From contig NZ_QJVC01000008.1 of assembly GCF_003219795.1 (NCBI RefSeq), positions 1 through 64,000 of the forward strand: a DNA stretch of 64,000 nt, given 5' to 3'. The DNA comes from Arthrobacter psychrolactophilus (lineage in GTDB: Bacteria; Actinomycetota; Actinomycetes; Actinomycetales; Micrococcaceae). Below the pieces are notes generated by a model, which was not told where the DNA came from, did not search any database, and saw only the letters and a list, made by a program, of their open reading frames with translations. The translations under genes and the position numbers were made by a program. Positions 1-9,332 of the stretch are shown one piece after another (the first letter of the stretch is position 1; every line of letters begins with the position of its first letter).

Positions 1-249
1 TGCGAAGCGCACCACATCATTCCCTGGCAACACGGCGGCGAAACCAACATCAACAACGCCGCCCTACTCTGTAGCAGACACCATTCCCTCCTTCACCACA
101 CCGACTGGAGCATGCAACTCATCCAGGGCACACCATTCTTCACCGCCCCCTACCTCCTAGACCCCAGTGAAACACCCCGCCGCAACACCTACCACCACGG
201 ACTACCCCGCCCCAACTACCCCACACTCCGCGGCCAAGGCTGGAACTAA
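1..249 (+). CDS. HNH endonuclease, C-terminal fragment (DUF222/13E12-type)
   Basis: An open frame enters from the left edge and ends with TAA at 247-249, giving 82 residues. It begins CEAHHIIPW and continues with HGGETNINN, ALLCSRHH and LLHHTDW, the second half of an HNH nuclease fold (C..HH...N...H) as found at the C-terminus of actinobacterial DUF222/13E12-repeat proteins. These are often multicopy and linked to mobile DNA. The N-terminal DUF222 part lies outside the window, so family membership rests on the HNH half and the tail that follows it. Its real function in cells is not known. The 124 bases after it, up to glgA, are AT-rich and hold no gene. Confidence 0.75.
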   Translation, partial: CEAHHIIPWQHGGETNINNAALLCSRHHSLLHHTDWSMQLIQGTPFFTAPYLLDPSETPRRNTYHHGLPRPNYPTLRGQGWN

Positions 250-373
250 AACCACACCCGTAACAAAAACAACGAGCCCCAGCCCAAAGGCCAGAACCCG
301 CTGTTTATGCAAACACATCAAATGGAAGCGTCAAATTCAGCTATACAAATGTGAATTAAAAGTGAAAACTTTA

Positions 374-1573
374 TTACTCCGGAAGAACGCTTTTGTAAAC
401 TTCCAATGTTTGCTCAACAATTGATTCCCACGAGAAATGGTCAGTTGCGCGCTGTCGACCTTTTTCACCCATAGAACGTGCACGAGTCGGGTCATTGACG
501 ACCTCAATCATGGCCGCAGCAAAATCTGCCACAAACTTATCTGGATCAAGCGGCGTTCCGGTACCATCTGAGACTTGCTCAAGTGGAACCAACAATCCAG
601 TCTCTCCATGGGCGACAACCTCAGGAATTCCACCCGTGGCACTTGCAACAACAGCCGCACCGCAAGCCATAGCCTCAAGGTTGACGATGCCCAAGGGCTC
701 GTAAATCGACGGGCAAGCAAAAACAGTTGCATGGCTGAGAACCTGAATGAGTTCAGCACGAGGCAACATCCGCTCGATAACAATGACGCCATCACGCTGG
801 GCTTTGAGACCCTCGATCAATGCGTTAACTTCCGCGCCAAGCGCCGGCGTATCGGCCGCACCAGCGCACAGGACGAGCTGAACCTCTGGCGGCAGAGCAG
901 CAGCAGCCTTCAAAAGGTACGGCACACCCTTTTGCCGCGTTACCCGTCCTACCCAAACGACGCTGGGACGGTCGGGGTCAATACCTAGGGCACGGACGGC
1001 GTCGTCATTTTCATCCCGTTGCCAGGTGTCGACATCGATCCCGTTGTGAATGACCTTTACTTTTTCAGGGTCAACATCGGGGTAACTACGCAGAATGTCC
1101 TGGCGCATACCGTCGGACACGGCGATGATGGCAGCAGCACCTTCATATGCAGTCTTTTCAACCCATGAGGAGACCGCATAACCGCCACCTAGCTGTTCGG
1201 CTTTCCAGGGGCGCAACGGTTCAAGACTATGAGCGCTGAGAACATGCGGAATTCCGTGCAGTAGCGAGGCAATATGACCGGCCATATTGGCGTACCACGT
1301 ATGAGAATGCACAAGGCTAGAGCCCGCAATCTCAGGAATTACCTGCAAATCGACACCCAAAGTCTGGACGGCGGGATTCGCATCGTCAAGCTCCGGCAGG
1401 TTCTCATAGGAGCTCACAGTGGCTCCATGGAAGTCCGCTTCGCGGGGCTTGCCGAAAGCATGAACCCGTAAATCTACCTTCGCAGCGAGGACACGACTGA
1501 GCTCGGCAACATGCACGCCAGCCCCTCCGTAAATCTCGGGCGGGAATTCTTTCGTCACAATATCTATACGCAC
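374..1573 (-). CDS. glgA: Glycogen synthase, actinobacterial GT4 type (GlgA/GlgM)
   Basis: This 399-residue GT-B glycosyltransferase has the N-terminal glycine loop EIYGGAGV (residues 13-20), the second-domain VGRVTRQKG stretch (208-216) and an EX7E motif (E292...E300) that binds the nucleotide-sugar. The length and EX7E signature place it in family GT4, the short actinobacterial glycogen synthase. Characterised mycobacterial relatives (GlgM) make maltose-1-phosphate from ADP-glucose, so either glucan elongation or maltose-1-phosphate synthesis is possible. It is divergent from glgC, which supplies ADP-glucose, and the two share a 106-base intergenic region. The start is GTG at 1573, supported by a -10-like TACCGT six bases upstream, which suggests a leaderless message. 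Confidence 0.9.
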   Translation of the reverse strand: MRIDIVTKEFPPEIYGGAGVHVAELSRVLAAKVDLRVHAFGKPREADFHGATVSSYENLPELDDANPAVQTLGVDLQVIPEIAGSSLVHSHTWYANMAGHIASLLHGIPHVLSAHSLEPLRPWKAEQLGGGYAVSSWVEKTAYEGAAAIIAVSDGMRQDILRSYPDVDPEKVKVIHNGIDVDTWQRDENDDAVRALGIDPDRPSVVWVGRVTRQKGVPYLLKAAAALPPEVQLVLCAGAADTPALGAEVNALIEGLKAQRDGVIVIERMLPRAELIQVLSHATVFACPSIYEPLGIVNLEAMACGAAVVASATGGIPEVVAHGETGLLVPLEQVSDGTGTPLDPDKFVADFAAAMIEVVNDPTRARSMGEKGRQRATDHFSWESIVEQTLEVYKSVLPE

Positions 1574-1579
1574 AGTCTC

Positions 1580-1585
1580 ACGGTA
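1580..1585 (-). promoter_or_regulatory. -10 box of glgA, leaderless type
   Basis: On the minus strand TACCGT is followed by six bases and then the GTG start of glgA. There is no Shine-Dalgarno sequence. The spacing would place transcription initiation at or next to the start codon. Confidence 0.45.
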
Positions 1586-1620
1586 GTCTGTCCGGACGGA
1601 ATTGTTCTAGTGTGAAGTTG

Positions 1621-1650
1621 TTGTGACTCTCATGTGGAGCAACGTAGTGT
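1621..1650 (+). promoter_or_regulatory. Promoter of glgC
   Basis: TTGTGA (1621-1626) and TAGTGT (1645-1650) are separated by 18 bases and lie 29 bases ahead of the glgC start. A GGAGG Shine-Dalgarno follows at 1666-1670. Unlike glgA, glgC therefore has a leadered transcript. Confidence 0.45.
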
Positions 1651-1679
1651 AAATAAGAAGCTGTCGGAGGTTATGGATC

Positions 1680-3092
1680 ATGTCAGTAAAGAAAGTTCTG
1701 GCAATCGTATTAGCAGGCGGTGAGGGTAAGCGTTTGATGCCCTTGACAGCGGACCGCGCAAAACCTGCAGTACCTTTTGCTGGTTTTCGCTTGGTCGACT
1801 TTGCCTTGTCGAATTTAGCGAATTCAGGCTATTTAAAAATTGTTGTGTTGACGCAATACAAGTCACACAGTCTGGACCGCCACATTTCTGAAACGTGGCG
1901 TATGTCTACCCAGTTGGGAAACTACGTCGCTTCCGTTCCTGCTCAGCAGCGACGCGGCAAAGACTGGTTCCTTGGCAGTGCCAATGCCATCTATCAGTCC
2001 ATGAACCTCATCGTTGATGCCGAGCCCGACATCATCGTGGTGGTTGGTGCCGATCACGTCTACCGCATGGACTTCGAGCAGATGGTTCAGAGCCACATCA
2101 ACTCTGGAGCGCGCGCCACAGTTGCCGCCGTTCGCCAGCCCCTGAACCTCGCCGACCAGTTCGGTGTTATTGAGGTCGATGGAGCTGAAATCCCGGGCGC
2201 CATCGGCGCTCACAAGATTTCCGCGTTTGTTGAGAAGCCTGCCACGACGCCGGGCTTGCCTGACGCCCCGGATCAGTTCCTGGCATCTATGGGTAACTAC
2301 GTCTTTGACGCTGACGCTCTGGTCGAGGCTCTCGAGCTTGACGCAGTGACGGACGGTACGAAGCATGACATGGGTGGGGACATCATTCCTTACTTCGTGA
2401 ACCGCGACGAAGCCTTTGTCTATGACTTCTCCACGAACGATATCCCGGACGCGACAGATCGTGATCGCAACTACTGGCGCGATGTCGGTACCATCGAGTC
2501 CTACTACGACGCACACATGGACCTCATCTCGCCGGTGCCGGTGTTCAACCTGTACAACCGTGCATGGCCGATCTTCACTCGAGGAACTACCTCGCCGCCG
2601 GCAAAGTTTGTTCGAGGTGAACGCAATTCCATCGGAGCTGCTCTGGACTCGATCGTCGCCCCCGGCGTCGTGGTGTCCGGTGGTGTCGTCGAGAACTCGG
2701 TCCTGTCCAATGACGTCTACGTCGGCACAGGAGCTCGCGTGCAGGATTCGGTCTTGATGGACAAGGTGATTGTTGGCGCCGGGGCTGTCGTACGCCGCGC
2801 CATCATCGATAAGAACGTCAGGATCCCTGCAGGGGCAACCATCGGTGTGGATCCTAAATTGGATAAAGCTCGAGGCTTCGCCATCACCGAAACTGGCCTG
2901 ACGGTTCTCAGTAAGGGGCAAGTAGTTCCTGCCCCGGATGAGGCCGAACGGGCACTGGCTTTAGCGGCCGCTGCCGAACTCCCCGAGGCACTTGCTTTGG
3001 CTATTGGCCAAGACAAAATTGCTCAGAAAACCATCGATAAGGTGGTTGAAAACCAGGTCTCGGCGATCGAGTCGGTTCTACCCGCGCCATGA
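1680..3092 (+). CDS. glgC: Glucose-1-phosphate adenylyltransferase (ADP-glucose pyrophosphorylase)
   Basis: The 470-residue protein makes ADP-glucose from ATP and glucose-1-phosphate, the committed step of glycogen synthesis. The nucleotidyl-transferase motif [13 protein letters not shown] lies at residues 11-23, followed by [16 protein letters not shown], the [10 protein letters not shown] strand and a C-terminal left-handed beta-helix region ([28 protein letters not shown]). Start ATG at 1680 has a GGAGG site nine bases upstream. After the usual end of the family (about residue 410) it carries a roughly 60-residue alanine- and glutamate-rich tail that looks helical and is of unknown role. 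It is divergent from glgA, and the next gene starts 15 bases downstream. Confidence 0.93.
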   Translation: MSVKKVLAIVLAGGEGKRLMPLTADRAKPAVPFAGFRLVDFALSNLANSGYLKIVVLTQYKSHSLDRHISETWRMSTQLGNYVASVPAQQRRGKDWFLGSANAIYQSMNLIVDAEPDIIVVVGADHVYRMDFEQMVQSHINSGARATVAAVRQPLNLADQFGVIEVDGAEIPGAIGAHKISAFVEKPATTPGLPDAPDQFLASMGNYVFDADALVEALELDAVTDGTKHDMGGDIIPYFVNRDEAFVYDFSTNDIPDATDRDRNYWRDVGTIESYYDAHMDLISPVPVFNLYNRAWPIFTRGTTSPPAKFVRGERNSIGAALDSIVAPGVVVSGGVVENSVLSNDVYVGTGARVQDSVLMDKVIVGAGAVVRRAIIDKNVRIPAGATIGVDPKLDKARGFAITETGLTVLSKGQVVPAPDEAERALALAAAAELPEALALAIGQDKIAQKTIDKVVENQVSAIESVLPAP

Positions 3093-3095
3093 GGC

Positions 3096-3101
3096 TAAAA
3101 T
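3096..3101 (+). promoter_or_regulatory. -10 box of the SDR-like gene, leaderless type
   Basis: TAAAAT is followed by six bases and a GTG start at 3108. It sits in the 15-base gap after glgC, and no Shine-Dalgarno sequence is present. Confidence 0.5.
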
Positions 3102-3107
3102 TGTGGG

Positions 3108-4547
3108 GTGACTGCCCCTGACTTAACCCCTGAAGAAATCCAAAATTGTCTTAAAGTTTTGGAGAACATCCATGTCTATGACGAAGAGCATCCCGACTAT
3201 GTCCTGGTTCGCCGGGCTACAGGAAAGATGTTCAAGGCAGTCAAACGCTACCGTCGCAACGTCAAGCGTGACGCCGTCAATGACGCCGACAAGGCTGTTC
3301 TTGCGAAAACCGCGACAGCAGCACCTGACCGCATAGACGATGAAACTCGGGGCAATAAGCTCAAGCCGTCAACCACAGGCGCTACGGCGGGAACGCTTTT
3401 GCGTTCCCGCCCCTGCTACATCTGCAAGCAGCGCTACACGCAGGTGGATGCCTTCTATCACCAGCTGTGCCCAGAGTGTGCCGAGTTCAACCACTCCAAA
3501 CGTGATGCCCGAACAGACCTCACAGGCAAGCGCGCCCTCCTCACGGGTGGCCGCGCCAAGATCGGCATGTACATTGCGCTGCGACTGCTCCGTGATGGCG
3601 CGCACACCACTATCACGACCCGCTTCCCCAAAGATGCCGCTCGCCGTTTCGCCGCCATGGAAGATAGCAGCGAGTGGATTCACCGCCTGCGGATTGTGGG
3701 TATTGACCTCCGCGACCCGAGCCAGGTAGTAGCCCTCACGGATTCCCTGATCGAGGCTGGACCGCTCGACATCATCATCAACAATGCCGCCCAGACGGTC
3801 CGTCGCTCAGGCAACGCCTACAAGCCGTTGGTGGACGCTGAGCTGGAAGAGCTCCCCACTAACACCCCCATGCCGGAGCTGGTCACCTTTGGCCATGCCC
3901 ATGACAAGCACCCGCTGGCCCTGGCTACCCAGATGATGGAACACCCGCAGCTTGCCGGCGATGAGATTGCCGCCCTGGCGCTGTCGATGGGTTCGGCTTC
4001 GTTGGAGCGCATCGAGGCTGGCACGGCCATCGACGCTGGCGGTCTGGTCCCAGATATTGCCACGATCAATAGCTGGACTCAGGTCGTCGATCAGGTTGAT
4101 CCTTTGGAAATGCTCGAGGTGCAGCTGTGCAACGTCACGGCGCCGTTCCTGTTGGTCTCGCGTCTGCGCCCGGCTATGAAGGCTTCGACCGCGGACCGCA
4201 AGTACATCGTTAATGTCTCAGCCATGGAGGGCCAGTTCTCCCGCGCCTACAAGGGCCCCGGCCACCCCCACACCAATATGGCGAAGGCAGCGCTGAACAT
4301 GCTCACGCGCACCAGCGCCAAGGAAATGTTGGACGAGGACGGCATCCTCATGACCGCCGTCGACACCGGCTGGATCACCGACGAACGCCCGCACTTCACC
4401 AAGGTTCGCCTAGCCGAGGAGGGCTTCCATGCTCCCCTGGACTTGGTCGACGGCGCGGCCCGCGTCTATGATCCCATCGTCATGGGCGAGGGTGGCGAAG
4501 ACCAGTACGGCGTCTTCCTTAAGGATTACAAGCCCAGCCCGTGGTAA
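3108..4547 (+). CDS. SDR-like oxidoreductase with N-terminal zinc ribbon
   Basis: The protein has 479 residues. An N-terminal helical part of about 100 residues leads into a zinc-ribbon-like module with C103/C106 (CYIC) and C121/C124 (CPEC). A Rossmann short-chain dehydrogenase domain then starts near residue 140 (RALLTGGRAKIG) and includes IIINNAAQT and NVSAMEG with the usual serine. The catalytic YxxxK region reads HPHTNMAKAALNM, so the lysine is kept but the tyrosine position is threonine (or histidine). This suggests altered chemistry or a binding role, and no substrate can be assigned. The GTG start follows a leaderless-type -10 box. Its end overlaps the next gene by seven bases. Confidence 0.75.
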   Translation: MTAPDLTPEEIQNCLKVLENIHVYDEEHPDYVLVRRATGKMFKAVKRYRRNVKRDAVNDADKAVLAKTATAAPDRIDDETRGNKLKPSTTGATAGTLLRSRPCYICKQRYTQVDAFYHQLCPECAEFNHSKRDARTDLTGKRALLTGGRAKIGMYIALRLLRDGAHTTITTRFPKDAARRFAAMEDSSEWIHRLRIVGIDLRDPSQVVALTDSLIEAGPLDIIINNAAQTVRRSGNAYKPLVDAELEELPTNTPMPELVTFGHAHDKHPLALATQMMEHPQLAGDEIAALALSMGSASLERIEAGTAIDAGGLVPDIATINSWTQVVDQVDPLEMLEVQLCNVTAPFLLVSRLRPAMKASTADRKYIVNVSAMEGQFSRAYKGPGHPHTNMAKAALNMLTRTSAKEMLDEDGILMTAVDTGWITDERPHFTKVRLAEEGFHAPLDLVDGAARVYDPIVMGEGGEDQYGVFLKDYKPSPW

Positions 4548-5590
4548 AGCCCGACGGCGCCAGCCCCACCTTTGGGGGCACGGCGCGTTCCTTAGCACCT
4601 GGCCTTGCCGCAGCATTCGGGGCGGTTGTCGTTTCCCTCCTGGTACACACACTGGTGCCGGTGGTCCCGGCCATGACAGTCGCCGTCGTACTCGGCATCG
4701 CCGCAGTGAACCTGCCCGGCAGCACCGCACTCTGTCAGGGACCATGGCGGGCGGGGCTGAACTTTGCCGGCAAACATCTCATGCGCGTCGGCATCGTCAT
4801 CCTGGGCCTCAAGCTGAGCCTGGGCGACATCATGGATCTGGGCTGGCTCAGCGTGGGCCTTGTCGTGGCCGTGGTGTTACTCAGCTTTGCCGGAACCCTT
4901 GCTTTGGGGAAGCTGTTTAAGCTCGACGGCGACACTCCCCTGTTGATTGCCACCGGCTTTTCGATCTGTGGGGCCTCGGCGATTGGCGCCATGGCTGCCG
5001 TCAAAGGCACTAAACATGAGGACACGGTATTGCCGGTCGCCCTCGTGACCCTGTGCGGCACACTCGCGATCGGCGTCCTGCCGTTGCTCATGACCCCGCT
5101 GGGGCTCACACCGCTGCGCTTTGGCCAGTGGGTCGGCGCGGGTGTTCACGATGTGGGTCAGGTCGTGGCCACCGCGCAGACGGCCGGCGCAGTGGCGCTC
5201 AGCGCGGCCATTGTCATCAAGCTGACGCGCGTCTTGCTCCTGGCACCCATCGTGGCGGTCACCGGTGTCATCGAGCGCAGGCGCCATGCGCGTTCCTCGG
5301 CGCTTAACGGTGGCGCGGACTCGAAGTTTCCACCCGTTATTCCGCTGTTCGTGATTGGTTTCCTGCTCATGGTTGCCTTGCGCAGCACGGGCTGGCTTTC
5401 CGAGGGCGTCATCGAAACTGGCGCGCTGCTCCAGGACATCGCCTTGGGTGCCGCACTCTTTGGCCTTGGTTCCAGCGTGCGGGTGCGGGAGTTGCTGGAG
5501 ACCGGCCTGCGCGCCACGGTCATGGCGTTGTGTTCCTGGGCGCTCATTGCTGCTCTCGCCTTCGGTGCGGTGCACCTCATGGCCAGCTAG
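4541..5590 (+). CDS. YeiH/UPF0324 family putative sulfate exporter
   Basis: A 349-residue polytopic membrane protein with about ten hydrophobic segments. Family markers are VLGIAAVNLPG near the N-terminus, VGIVILGLKLSLGDI, and the polar loop ICGASAIGAMAAVKG in the middle. The family (YeiH, UPF0324) is annotated as a putative sulfate exporter, but the transported substrate is not firmly established. The GTG start at 4541 overlaps the end of the SDR-like gene by seven bases, so the two are probably translated from one message. Confidence 0.82.
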   Translation: MVKPDGASPTFGGTARSLAPGLAAAFGAVVVSLLVHTLVPVVPAMTVAVVLGIAAVNLPGSTALCQGPWRAGLNFAGKHLMRVGIVILGLKLSLGDIMDLGWLSVGLVVAVVLLSFAGTLALGKLFKLDGDTPLLIATGFSICGASAIGAMAAVKGTKHEDTVLPVALVTLCGTLAIGVLPLLMTPLGLTPLRFGQWVGAGVHDVGQVVATAQTAGAVALSAAIVIKLTRVLLLAPIVAVTGVIERRRHARSSALNGGADSKFPPVIPLFVIGFLLMVALRSTGWLSEGVIETGALLQDIALGAALFGLGSSVRVRELLETGLRATVMALCSWALIAALAFGAVHLMAS

Positions 5591-5626
5591 GGCTTCCAGC
5601 TGACGGCGGGTCCGGCAGAAGCGTGA

Positions 5627-5632
5627 TTGAAT
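5627..5632 (+). promoter_or_regulatory. -10 box deciding the pepN start
   Basis: TTGAAT is followed by AAATTG and then GTG at 5639. Six-base spacing and the lack of a Shine-Dalgarno sequence favour a leaderless message starting at 5639 rather than at the in-frame TTG at 5627. Confidence 0.4.
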
Positions 5633-5638
5633 AAATTG

Positions 5639-8251
5639 GTGTCTAATATTAATCTTTTGCGCAGTGAAGCCGCAGCCCGAAAAGCCCGTGTCAGTGTCAG
5701 CCACTACGACGTCGAACTGGATCTAAGCCAGGCCGCCGATCTGAGTGTTCCGGGGTTTTCAAGCCGCACCACCATCAATTTTTCGGCCAACAGCACGGCC
5801 GGCACCTTCCTTGACTTCATCGGTCTGAGTGTGGAGTCGGTTCGTCTGAACGGCCAGGAGCTTAACGTCTCCGAGGTTGTCGATGCTCAGCGTATTAAGC
5901 TGCCGATTCTGGCGCCGGAGAACGAGGTGGTTGTCACCGCAACCGCCGCATACTCCAGCAGCGGCGAGGGTCTGCACCGCTTCGTCGACCCGGCCGACGG
6001 CCAGACATACACCTACACGCAGTACGAACCGGCCGATGCGCGCCGCGTCTTTGCCAACTTCGAACAGCCGGACCTCAAGTCGCCGTACACCTTCCACGTC
6101 ACGGCGCCGAACGGCTGGGAAGTAGCCTCCAACCAGTCCGTCGCCCTCAAGAGCATCGGCGCAGATGCCACGCGCTGGGACTTTGACACCACACTGCCCA
6201 TCTCCACGTACATCACCACCGTGCTGGCCGGCCCATACTTCAAGGCCGAGGATCACTTCTCCATGTCCTTCGGCACCAGCAGCAAGCATCACGGCGAAAC
6301 CCTGGACATCCCCCTGGCCGCCTACTGCCGCGCCTCGCTGGCCCCGAACTTTGACAGCGCCGAGATCTTCCAGGTCACCAAGGCCGGCCTGGCGTACTTC
6401 AACGAGCTCTTCGACTTCCCCTACCCCTTCGGCAAGTATGATCAGGCCTTTGTCCCCGAATACAACCTGGGCGCGATGGAAAATCCCGGCCTCGTGACCT
6501 TCACGGAAGCCTACGTATTCACCTCCCGTGCCACGGATTCCGCGTATCAAAAACGCGCCAACACGATCATGCACGAAATGGCGCACATGTGGTTTGGCGA
6601 CCTCGTGACCATGGGTTGGTGGGATGATCTGTGGCTCAAGGAGTCCTTCGCCGACTTCATGGGACATCTCGCGGTCTCGGAGGCCACGCCCTGGGGCTCG
6701 AAGTCGTGGACCCTGTTTGCCAGCAGTCGCAAGGCCTGGGCCTACACGCAGGACCAGCTGCCCACCACGCACCCCATCACGGCGGACATCCCCGATCTCG
6801 AGGCGGCTAAGGCGAACTTCGATGGCATCACCTACGCTAAGGGCGCCTCGGTGCTCAAGCAGTTGGTGGCCTATGTGGGTAAGGATGCCTTCTTTGCGGG
6901 AGCCCGCGAGTACTTCGTGGCGCATCAATACGCCAATACCTCGCTCACTGATCTGCTGACTCCCCTGAGCGCTGCCTCGGGCCGCGAGCTGGGCGAGTGG
7001 GCCCAGAAGTGGCTCCAGACCTCTGGCATGTCCACCCTGACGCCGCGTCTGGACATTGCCGACGGCAAGATTGCCTCCCTCGAGATCACTCAGCTCTCCG
7101 TGGATCCCATCACGGGCTTGGAATCCTTGCGTCCCCATCGTCTGGCTGTTGGCTTCTTCACGAACGACGGCGGAACCCTCGTGCGCACGCACTCGATCAC
7201 ACTCGATGTGGCCGGGTCCGTGACGCAGGTGCCCGGTGCCGCGGGCCTGCCGGCCCCGGATCTGGTGCTCGTCAACGATGAGGATCTCAGCTACGCCAAG
7301 GTCAGATTCGACGACGTCTCTCTCGCCTCCGCGTTGGCCTCGGTGAGCACCATTGCCGATCCCCTCTCGCGCTCCCTCGTCTGGTCTGTGTTGTGGAACG
7401 CGACGCGGGATGCCCTCCTGCCAGCGGAACTGTACCTGAACGCCGTCGCCCACCATGGCGGTGGCGAGAGCGACATCAGCCTGCTGCAAACTCTGGCCGA
7501 CAACGCCATTCATGCCCTGGGCGCGTACTGCCCTGCGGGGAAGCGCGCAGCGGCACGCGAACATGTCATCACAGGCTTCCGCGCGCACCTCTCACAGTCT
7601 GTTCCCGGCAGCGATGAGCAGCTCGTGTGGACCCGGGCTCTGGCCGTTGTGGGTCGTGGCAGCGATACTCAGGTGGCGAGCAGTCGCGCCCTGCTCGCCG
7701 GCGTGGATGTGCCCGAGGGACTCTCGGTTGACGGTGAGCTGCGCTGGCTCTTGTGGCAGCAGCTGGCAGCCAGAGGTCAGGCCACTAGTGCGGAGCTGGA
7801 CGCCGAGCTCGCGGCCAATACCACTGCCGAGTTCCGTGCCCATCACGTCACGGCCGTGGCGGCACTACCTGAGGCCGAGCGCAAGGCACAGGCTTGGCAG
7901 GAGGCAGTCGAGCAGACGAAGCTCAGCAATCAATTGCTCAGCGCTACCATCGCGGGCTTCATGATGGCGGGGGCTGAGCTGCTGGACCCCTACGTCGAGC
8001 CGTACTTCGAGGTCCTTGAGAAGATTTGGGCCGAGCGGAGTCTTGGCATTGCCGGGCGCATTGTGCGCGAGCTGTTCCCAGCGCATCAGGATCTGCTGCC
8101 GGGTGCCTTGCCCGAGCAACAGCCTGTGTTGGTGCGCACGGATCGGTGGTTGGCCGAGCACGCGACGGCCGCCAATGGCTTGCGTCGTATCATCCTCGAA
8201 CAGCGCGATCAATTGCACCGTTCGCTCAGGGCACAGGCCCTGCAGCGTTAG
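5639..8251 (+). CDS. pepN: Aminopeptidase N (M1 family metallopeptidase)
   Basis: This 870-residue cytosolic M1 aminopeptidase removes N-terminal residues from peptides. The exopeptidase motif YNLGAMENPGLVTF lies about thirty residues before the zinc site HEMAHMWFGD, whose first histidine is near residue 312. The third ligand glutamate follows in WLKESFADF. The C-terminal half matches the ERAP1-like helical domain. Length is typical of actinobacterial PepN. There is no signal peptide. I chose GTG 5639 (SNINLLRSEAA) because of the -10-like box at ideal leaderless spacing. TTG 5627 would add four residues. Confidence 0.93.
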   Translation: MSNINLLRSEAAARKARVSVSHYDVELDLSQAADLSVPGFSSRTTINFSANSTAGTFLDFIGLSVESVRLNGQELNVSEVVDAQRIKLPILAPENEVVVTATAAYSSSGEGLHRFVDPADGQTYTYTQYEPADARRVFANFEQPDLKSPYTFHVTAPNGWEVASNQSVALKSIGADATRWDFDTTLPISTYITTVLAGPYFKAEDHFSMSFGTSSKHHGETLDIPLAAYCRASLAPNFDSAEIFQVTKAGLAYFNELFDFPYPFGKYDQAFVPEYNLGAMENPGLVTFTEAYVFTSRATDSAYQKRANTIMHEMAHMWFGDLVTMGWWDDLWLKESFADFMGHLAVSEATPWGSKSWTLFASSRKAWAYTQDQLPTTHPITADIPDLEAAKANFDGITYAKGASVLKQLVAYVGKDAFFAGAREYFVAHQYANTSLTDLLTPLSAASGRELGEWAQKWLQTSGMSTLTPRLDIADGKIASLEITQLSVDPITGLESLRPHRLAVGFFTNDGGTLVRTHSITLDVAGSVTQVPGAAGLPAPDLVLVNDEDLSYAKVRFDDVSLASALASVSTIADPLSRSLVWSVLWNATRDALLPAELYLNAVAHHGGGESDISLLQTLADNAIHALGAYCPAGKRAAAREHVITGFRAHLSQSVPGSDEQLVWTRALAVVGRGSDTQVASSRALLAGVDVPEGLSVDGELRWLLWQQLAARGQATSAELDAELAANTTAEFRAHHVTAVAALPEAERKAQAWQEAVEQTKLSNQLLSATIAGFMMAGAELLDPYVEPYFEVLEKIWAERSLGIAGRIVRELFPAHQDLLPGALPEQQPVLVRTDRWLAEHATAANGLRRIILEQRDQLHRSLRAQALQR

Positions 8252-8311
8252 CGTAGAGGCGGGACGGAAAGCGAGCGAGAGCCACAGGAATAACTTTAGC
8301 CTTCAACTAGT

Positions 8312-8317
8312 TAGAGT
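8312..8317 (+). promoter_or_regulatory. -10 box of the VOC gene, leaderless type
   Basis: TAGAGT lies five bases before ATG 8323, and no Shine-Dalgarno sequence is visible. The spacing is slightly short for a leaderless start, so the call is tentative. Confidence 0.35.
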
Positions 8318-8322
8318 TGAGT

Positions 8323-9288
8323 ATGGCCACACGAACCCTGTATATCTCGCTCGCGTCCGTTCTAGCCCTGGCACTCATCATCGCTGGCGTCTGGTGGGGA
8401 GTCCGCTCCTCCTCAGCGACAGGCAACGATAAGCCCGCGGCGGCAACCCTGCTCGACGGCACGCAGATGGGTGTTGTCGAACTGTTGACGGCCGATCTGG
8501 CCCCCATGCGCTCGTATTATGTCGACGCTGTGGGCCTGGAGGTCCTGCAGGAATCGGCCGATCGGCTCAGCCTCGGCCGCGAGGGCACGGAGCTGTTGAG
8601 TATCGTGCACGCTCCGGAGCGAGCCGCCGACAGCCCGGCGAACGCGGGCCTCTACCACTCGGCGCTGCTGTACCCCAATGAGACATCGTTGGCCAGCGTC
8701 TTGATGAACATCGCCACGACGGCACCGCAAAGTTATTCCGGCAGTGCGGATCATTCCGTGAGCCTGGCCTTTTATTTCCAGGACCCTGATGGCAACGGCC
8801 TAGAGCTCTACGCCGACACCCCGGAAGATAGCTGGGAATGGAAGAACGGCCTCGTCACGATGGGCGCGGCACCCCTGGATCCCAACGCCTTCATTCAGAA
8901 GCACCTCGGCTCAGCCGCAGCCACGCCGGCCAGCAACGACTCACCCAGCATGGGTCATGTGCATCTGCGCGTGGGAGATCTCGACCAGGCCCGGTCGTTT
9001 TACGCTGACACGCTCGGCTTTGCCGTGACCGCCGAATCCGAGGGGGCGCTCTTTTATGCCGCAGGCGGCTACCACCATCACCTGGCAACCAACACCTGGG
9101 GTAGCGCCAACGCCGCCGAACGGCCCGAATCACTCGGGCTGGGCAGCCTCACGATCCAGCTCACGAGCGAGGCCGAACTCGTCGCCGCCACGGCGCGCCT
9201 CTCCGATGCTGGTCTGGAGTTCACCCAGGACGGCGGCATGGTGACCGTCAACGATCCCTGGGGTAACACCGTGAGGCTGCTCACTTAA
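8323..9288 (+). CDS. Membrane-anchored VOC (glyoxalase/dioxygenase) protein
   Basis: A 321-residue protein with one N-terminal membrane helix (LYISLASVLALALIIAGVWW) and then two VOC domains. The first contains SALLYPNETS and QDPDGNGLELYAD. The second starts MGHVHLRVGDL and contains GGYHHHLATNTWG and a final DPWGNTVRL strand. The histidine-rich GYHHHLATN segment resembles CatE-type catechol-2,3-dioxygenase-like proteins. Several metal-ligand positions are occupied, but the last strand of domain two lacks the usual glutamate. The anchor is uncommon for this normally soluble family. Substrate is unknown. ATG 8323 is preferred over TTG 8317. Confidence 0.75.
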   Translation: MATRTLYISLASVLALALIIAGVWWGVRSSSATGNDKPAAATLLDGTQMGVVELLTADLAPMRSYYVDAVGLEVLQESADRLSLGREGTELLSIVHAPERAADSPANAGLYHSALLYPNETSLASVLMNIATTAPQSYSGSADHSVSLAFYFQDPDGNGLELYADTPEDSWEWKNGLVTMGAAPLDPNAFIQKHLGSAAATPASNDSPSMGHVHLRVGDLDQARSFYADTLGFAVTAESEGALFYAAGGYHHHLATNTWGSANAAERPESLGLGSLTIQLTSEAELVAATARLSDAGLEFTQDGGMVTVNDPWGNTVRLLT

Positions 9289-9332
9289 GAGCTCCGACCC
9301 TCTTCCAGGCCCTCTCCTGCTCCCGGGAAACC

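Noticed and set aside
5759-7588. 609-residue open frame on the minus strand inside pepN
   Set aside because: It is fully antisense to a clear M1 aminopeptidase, is rich in Gly/Arg/Val as expected of a GC-biased shadow frame, and has no motif or ribosome site.
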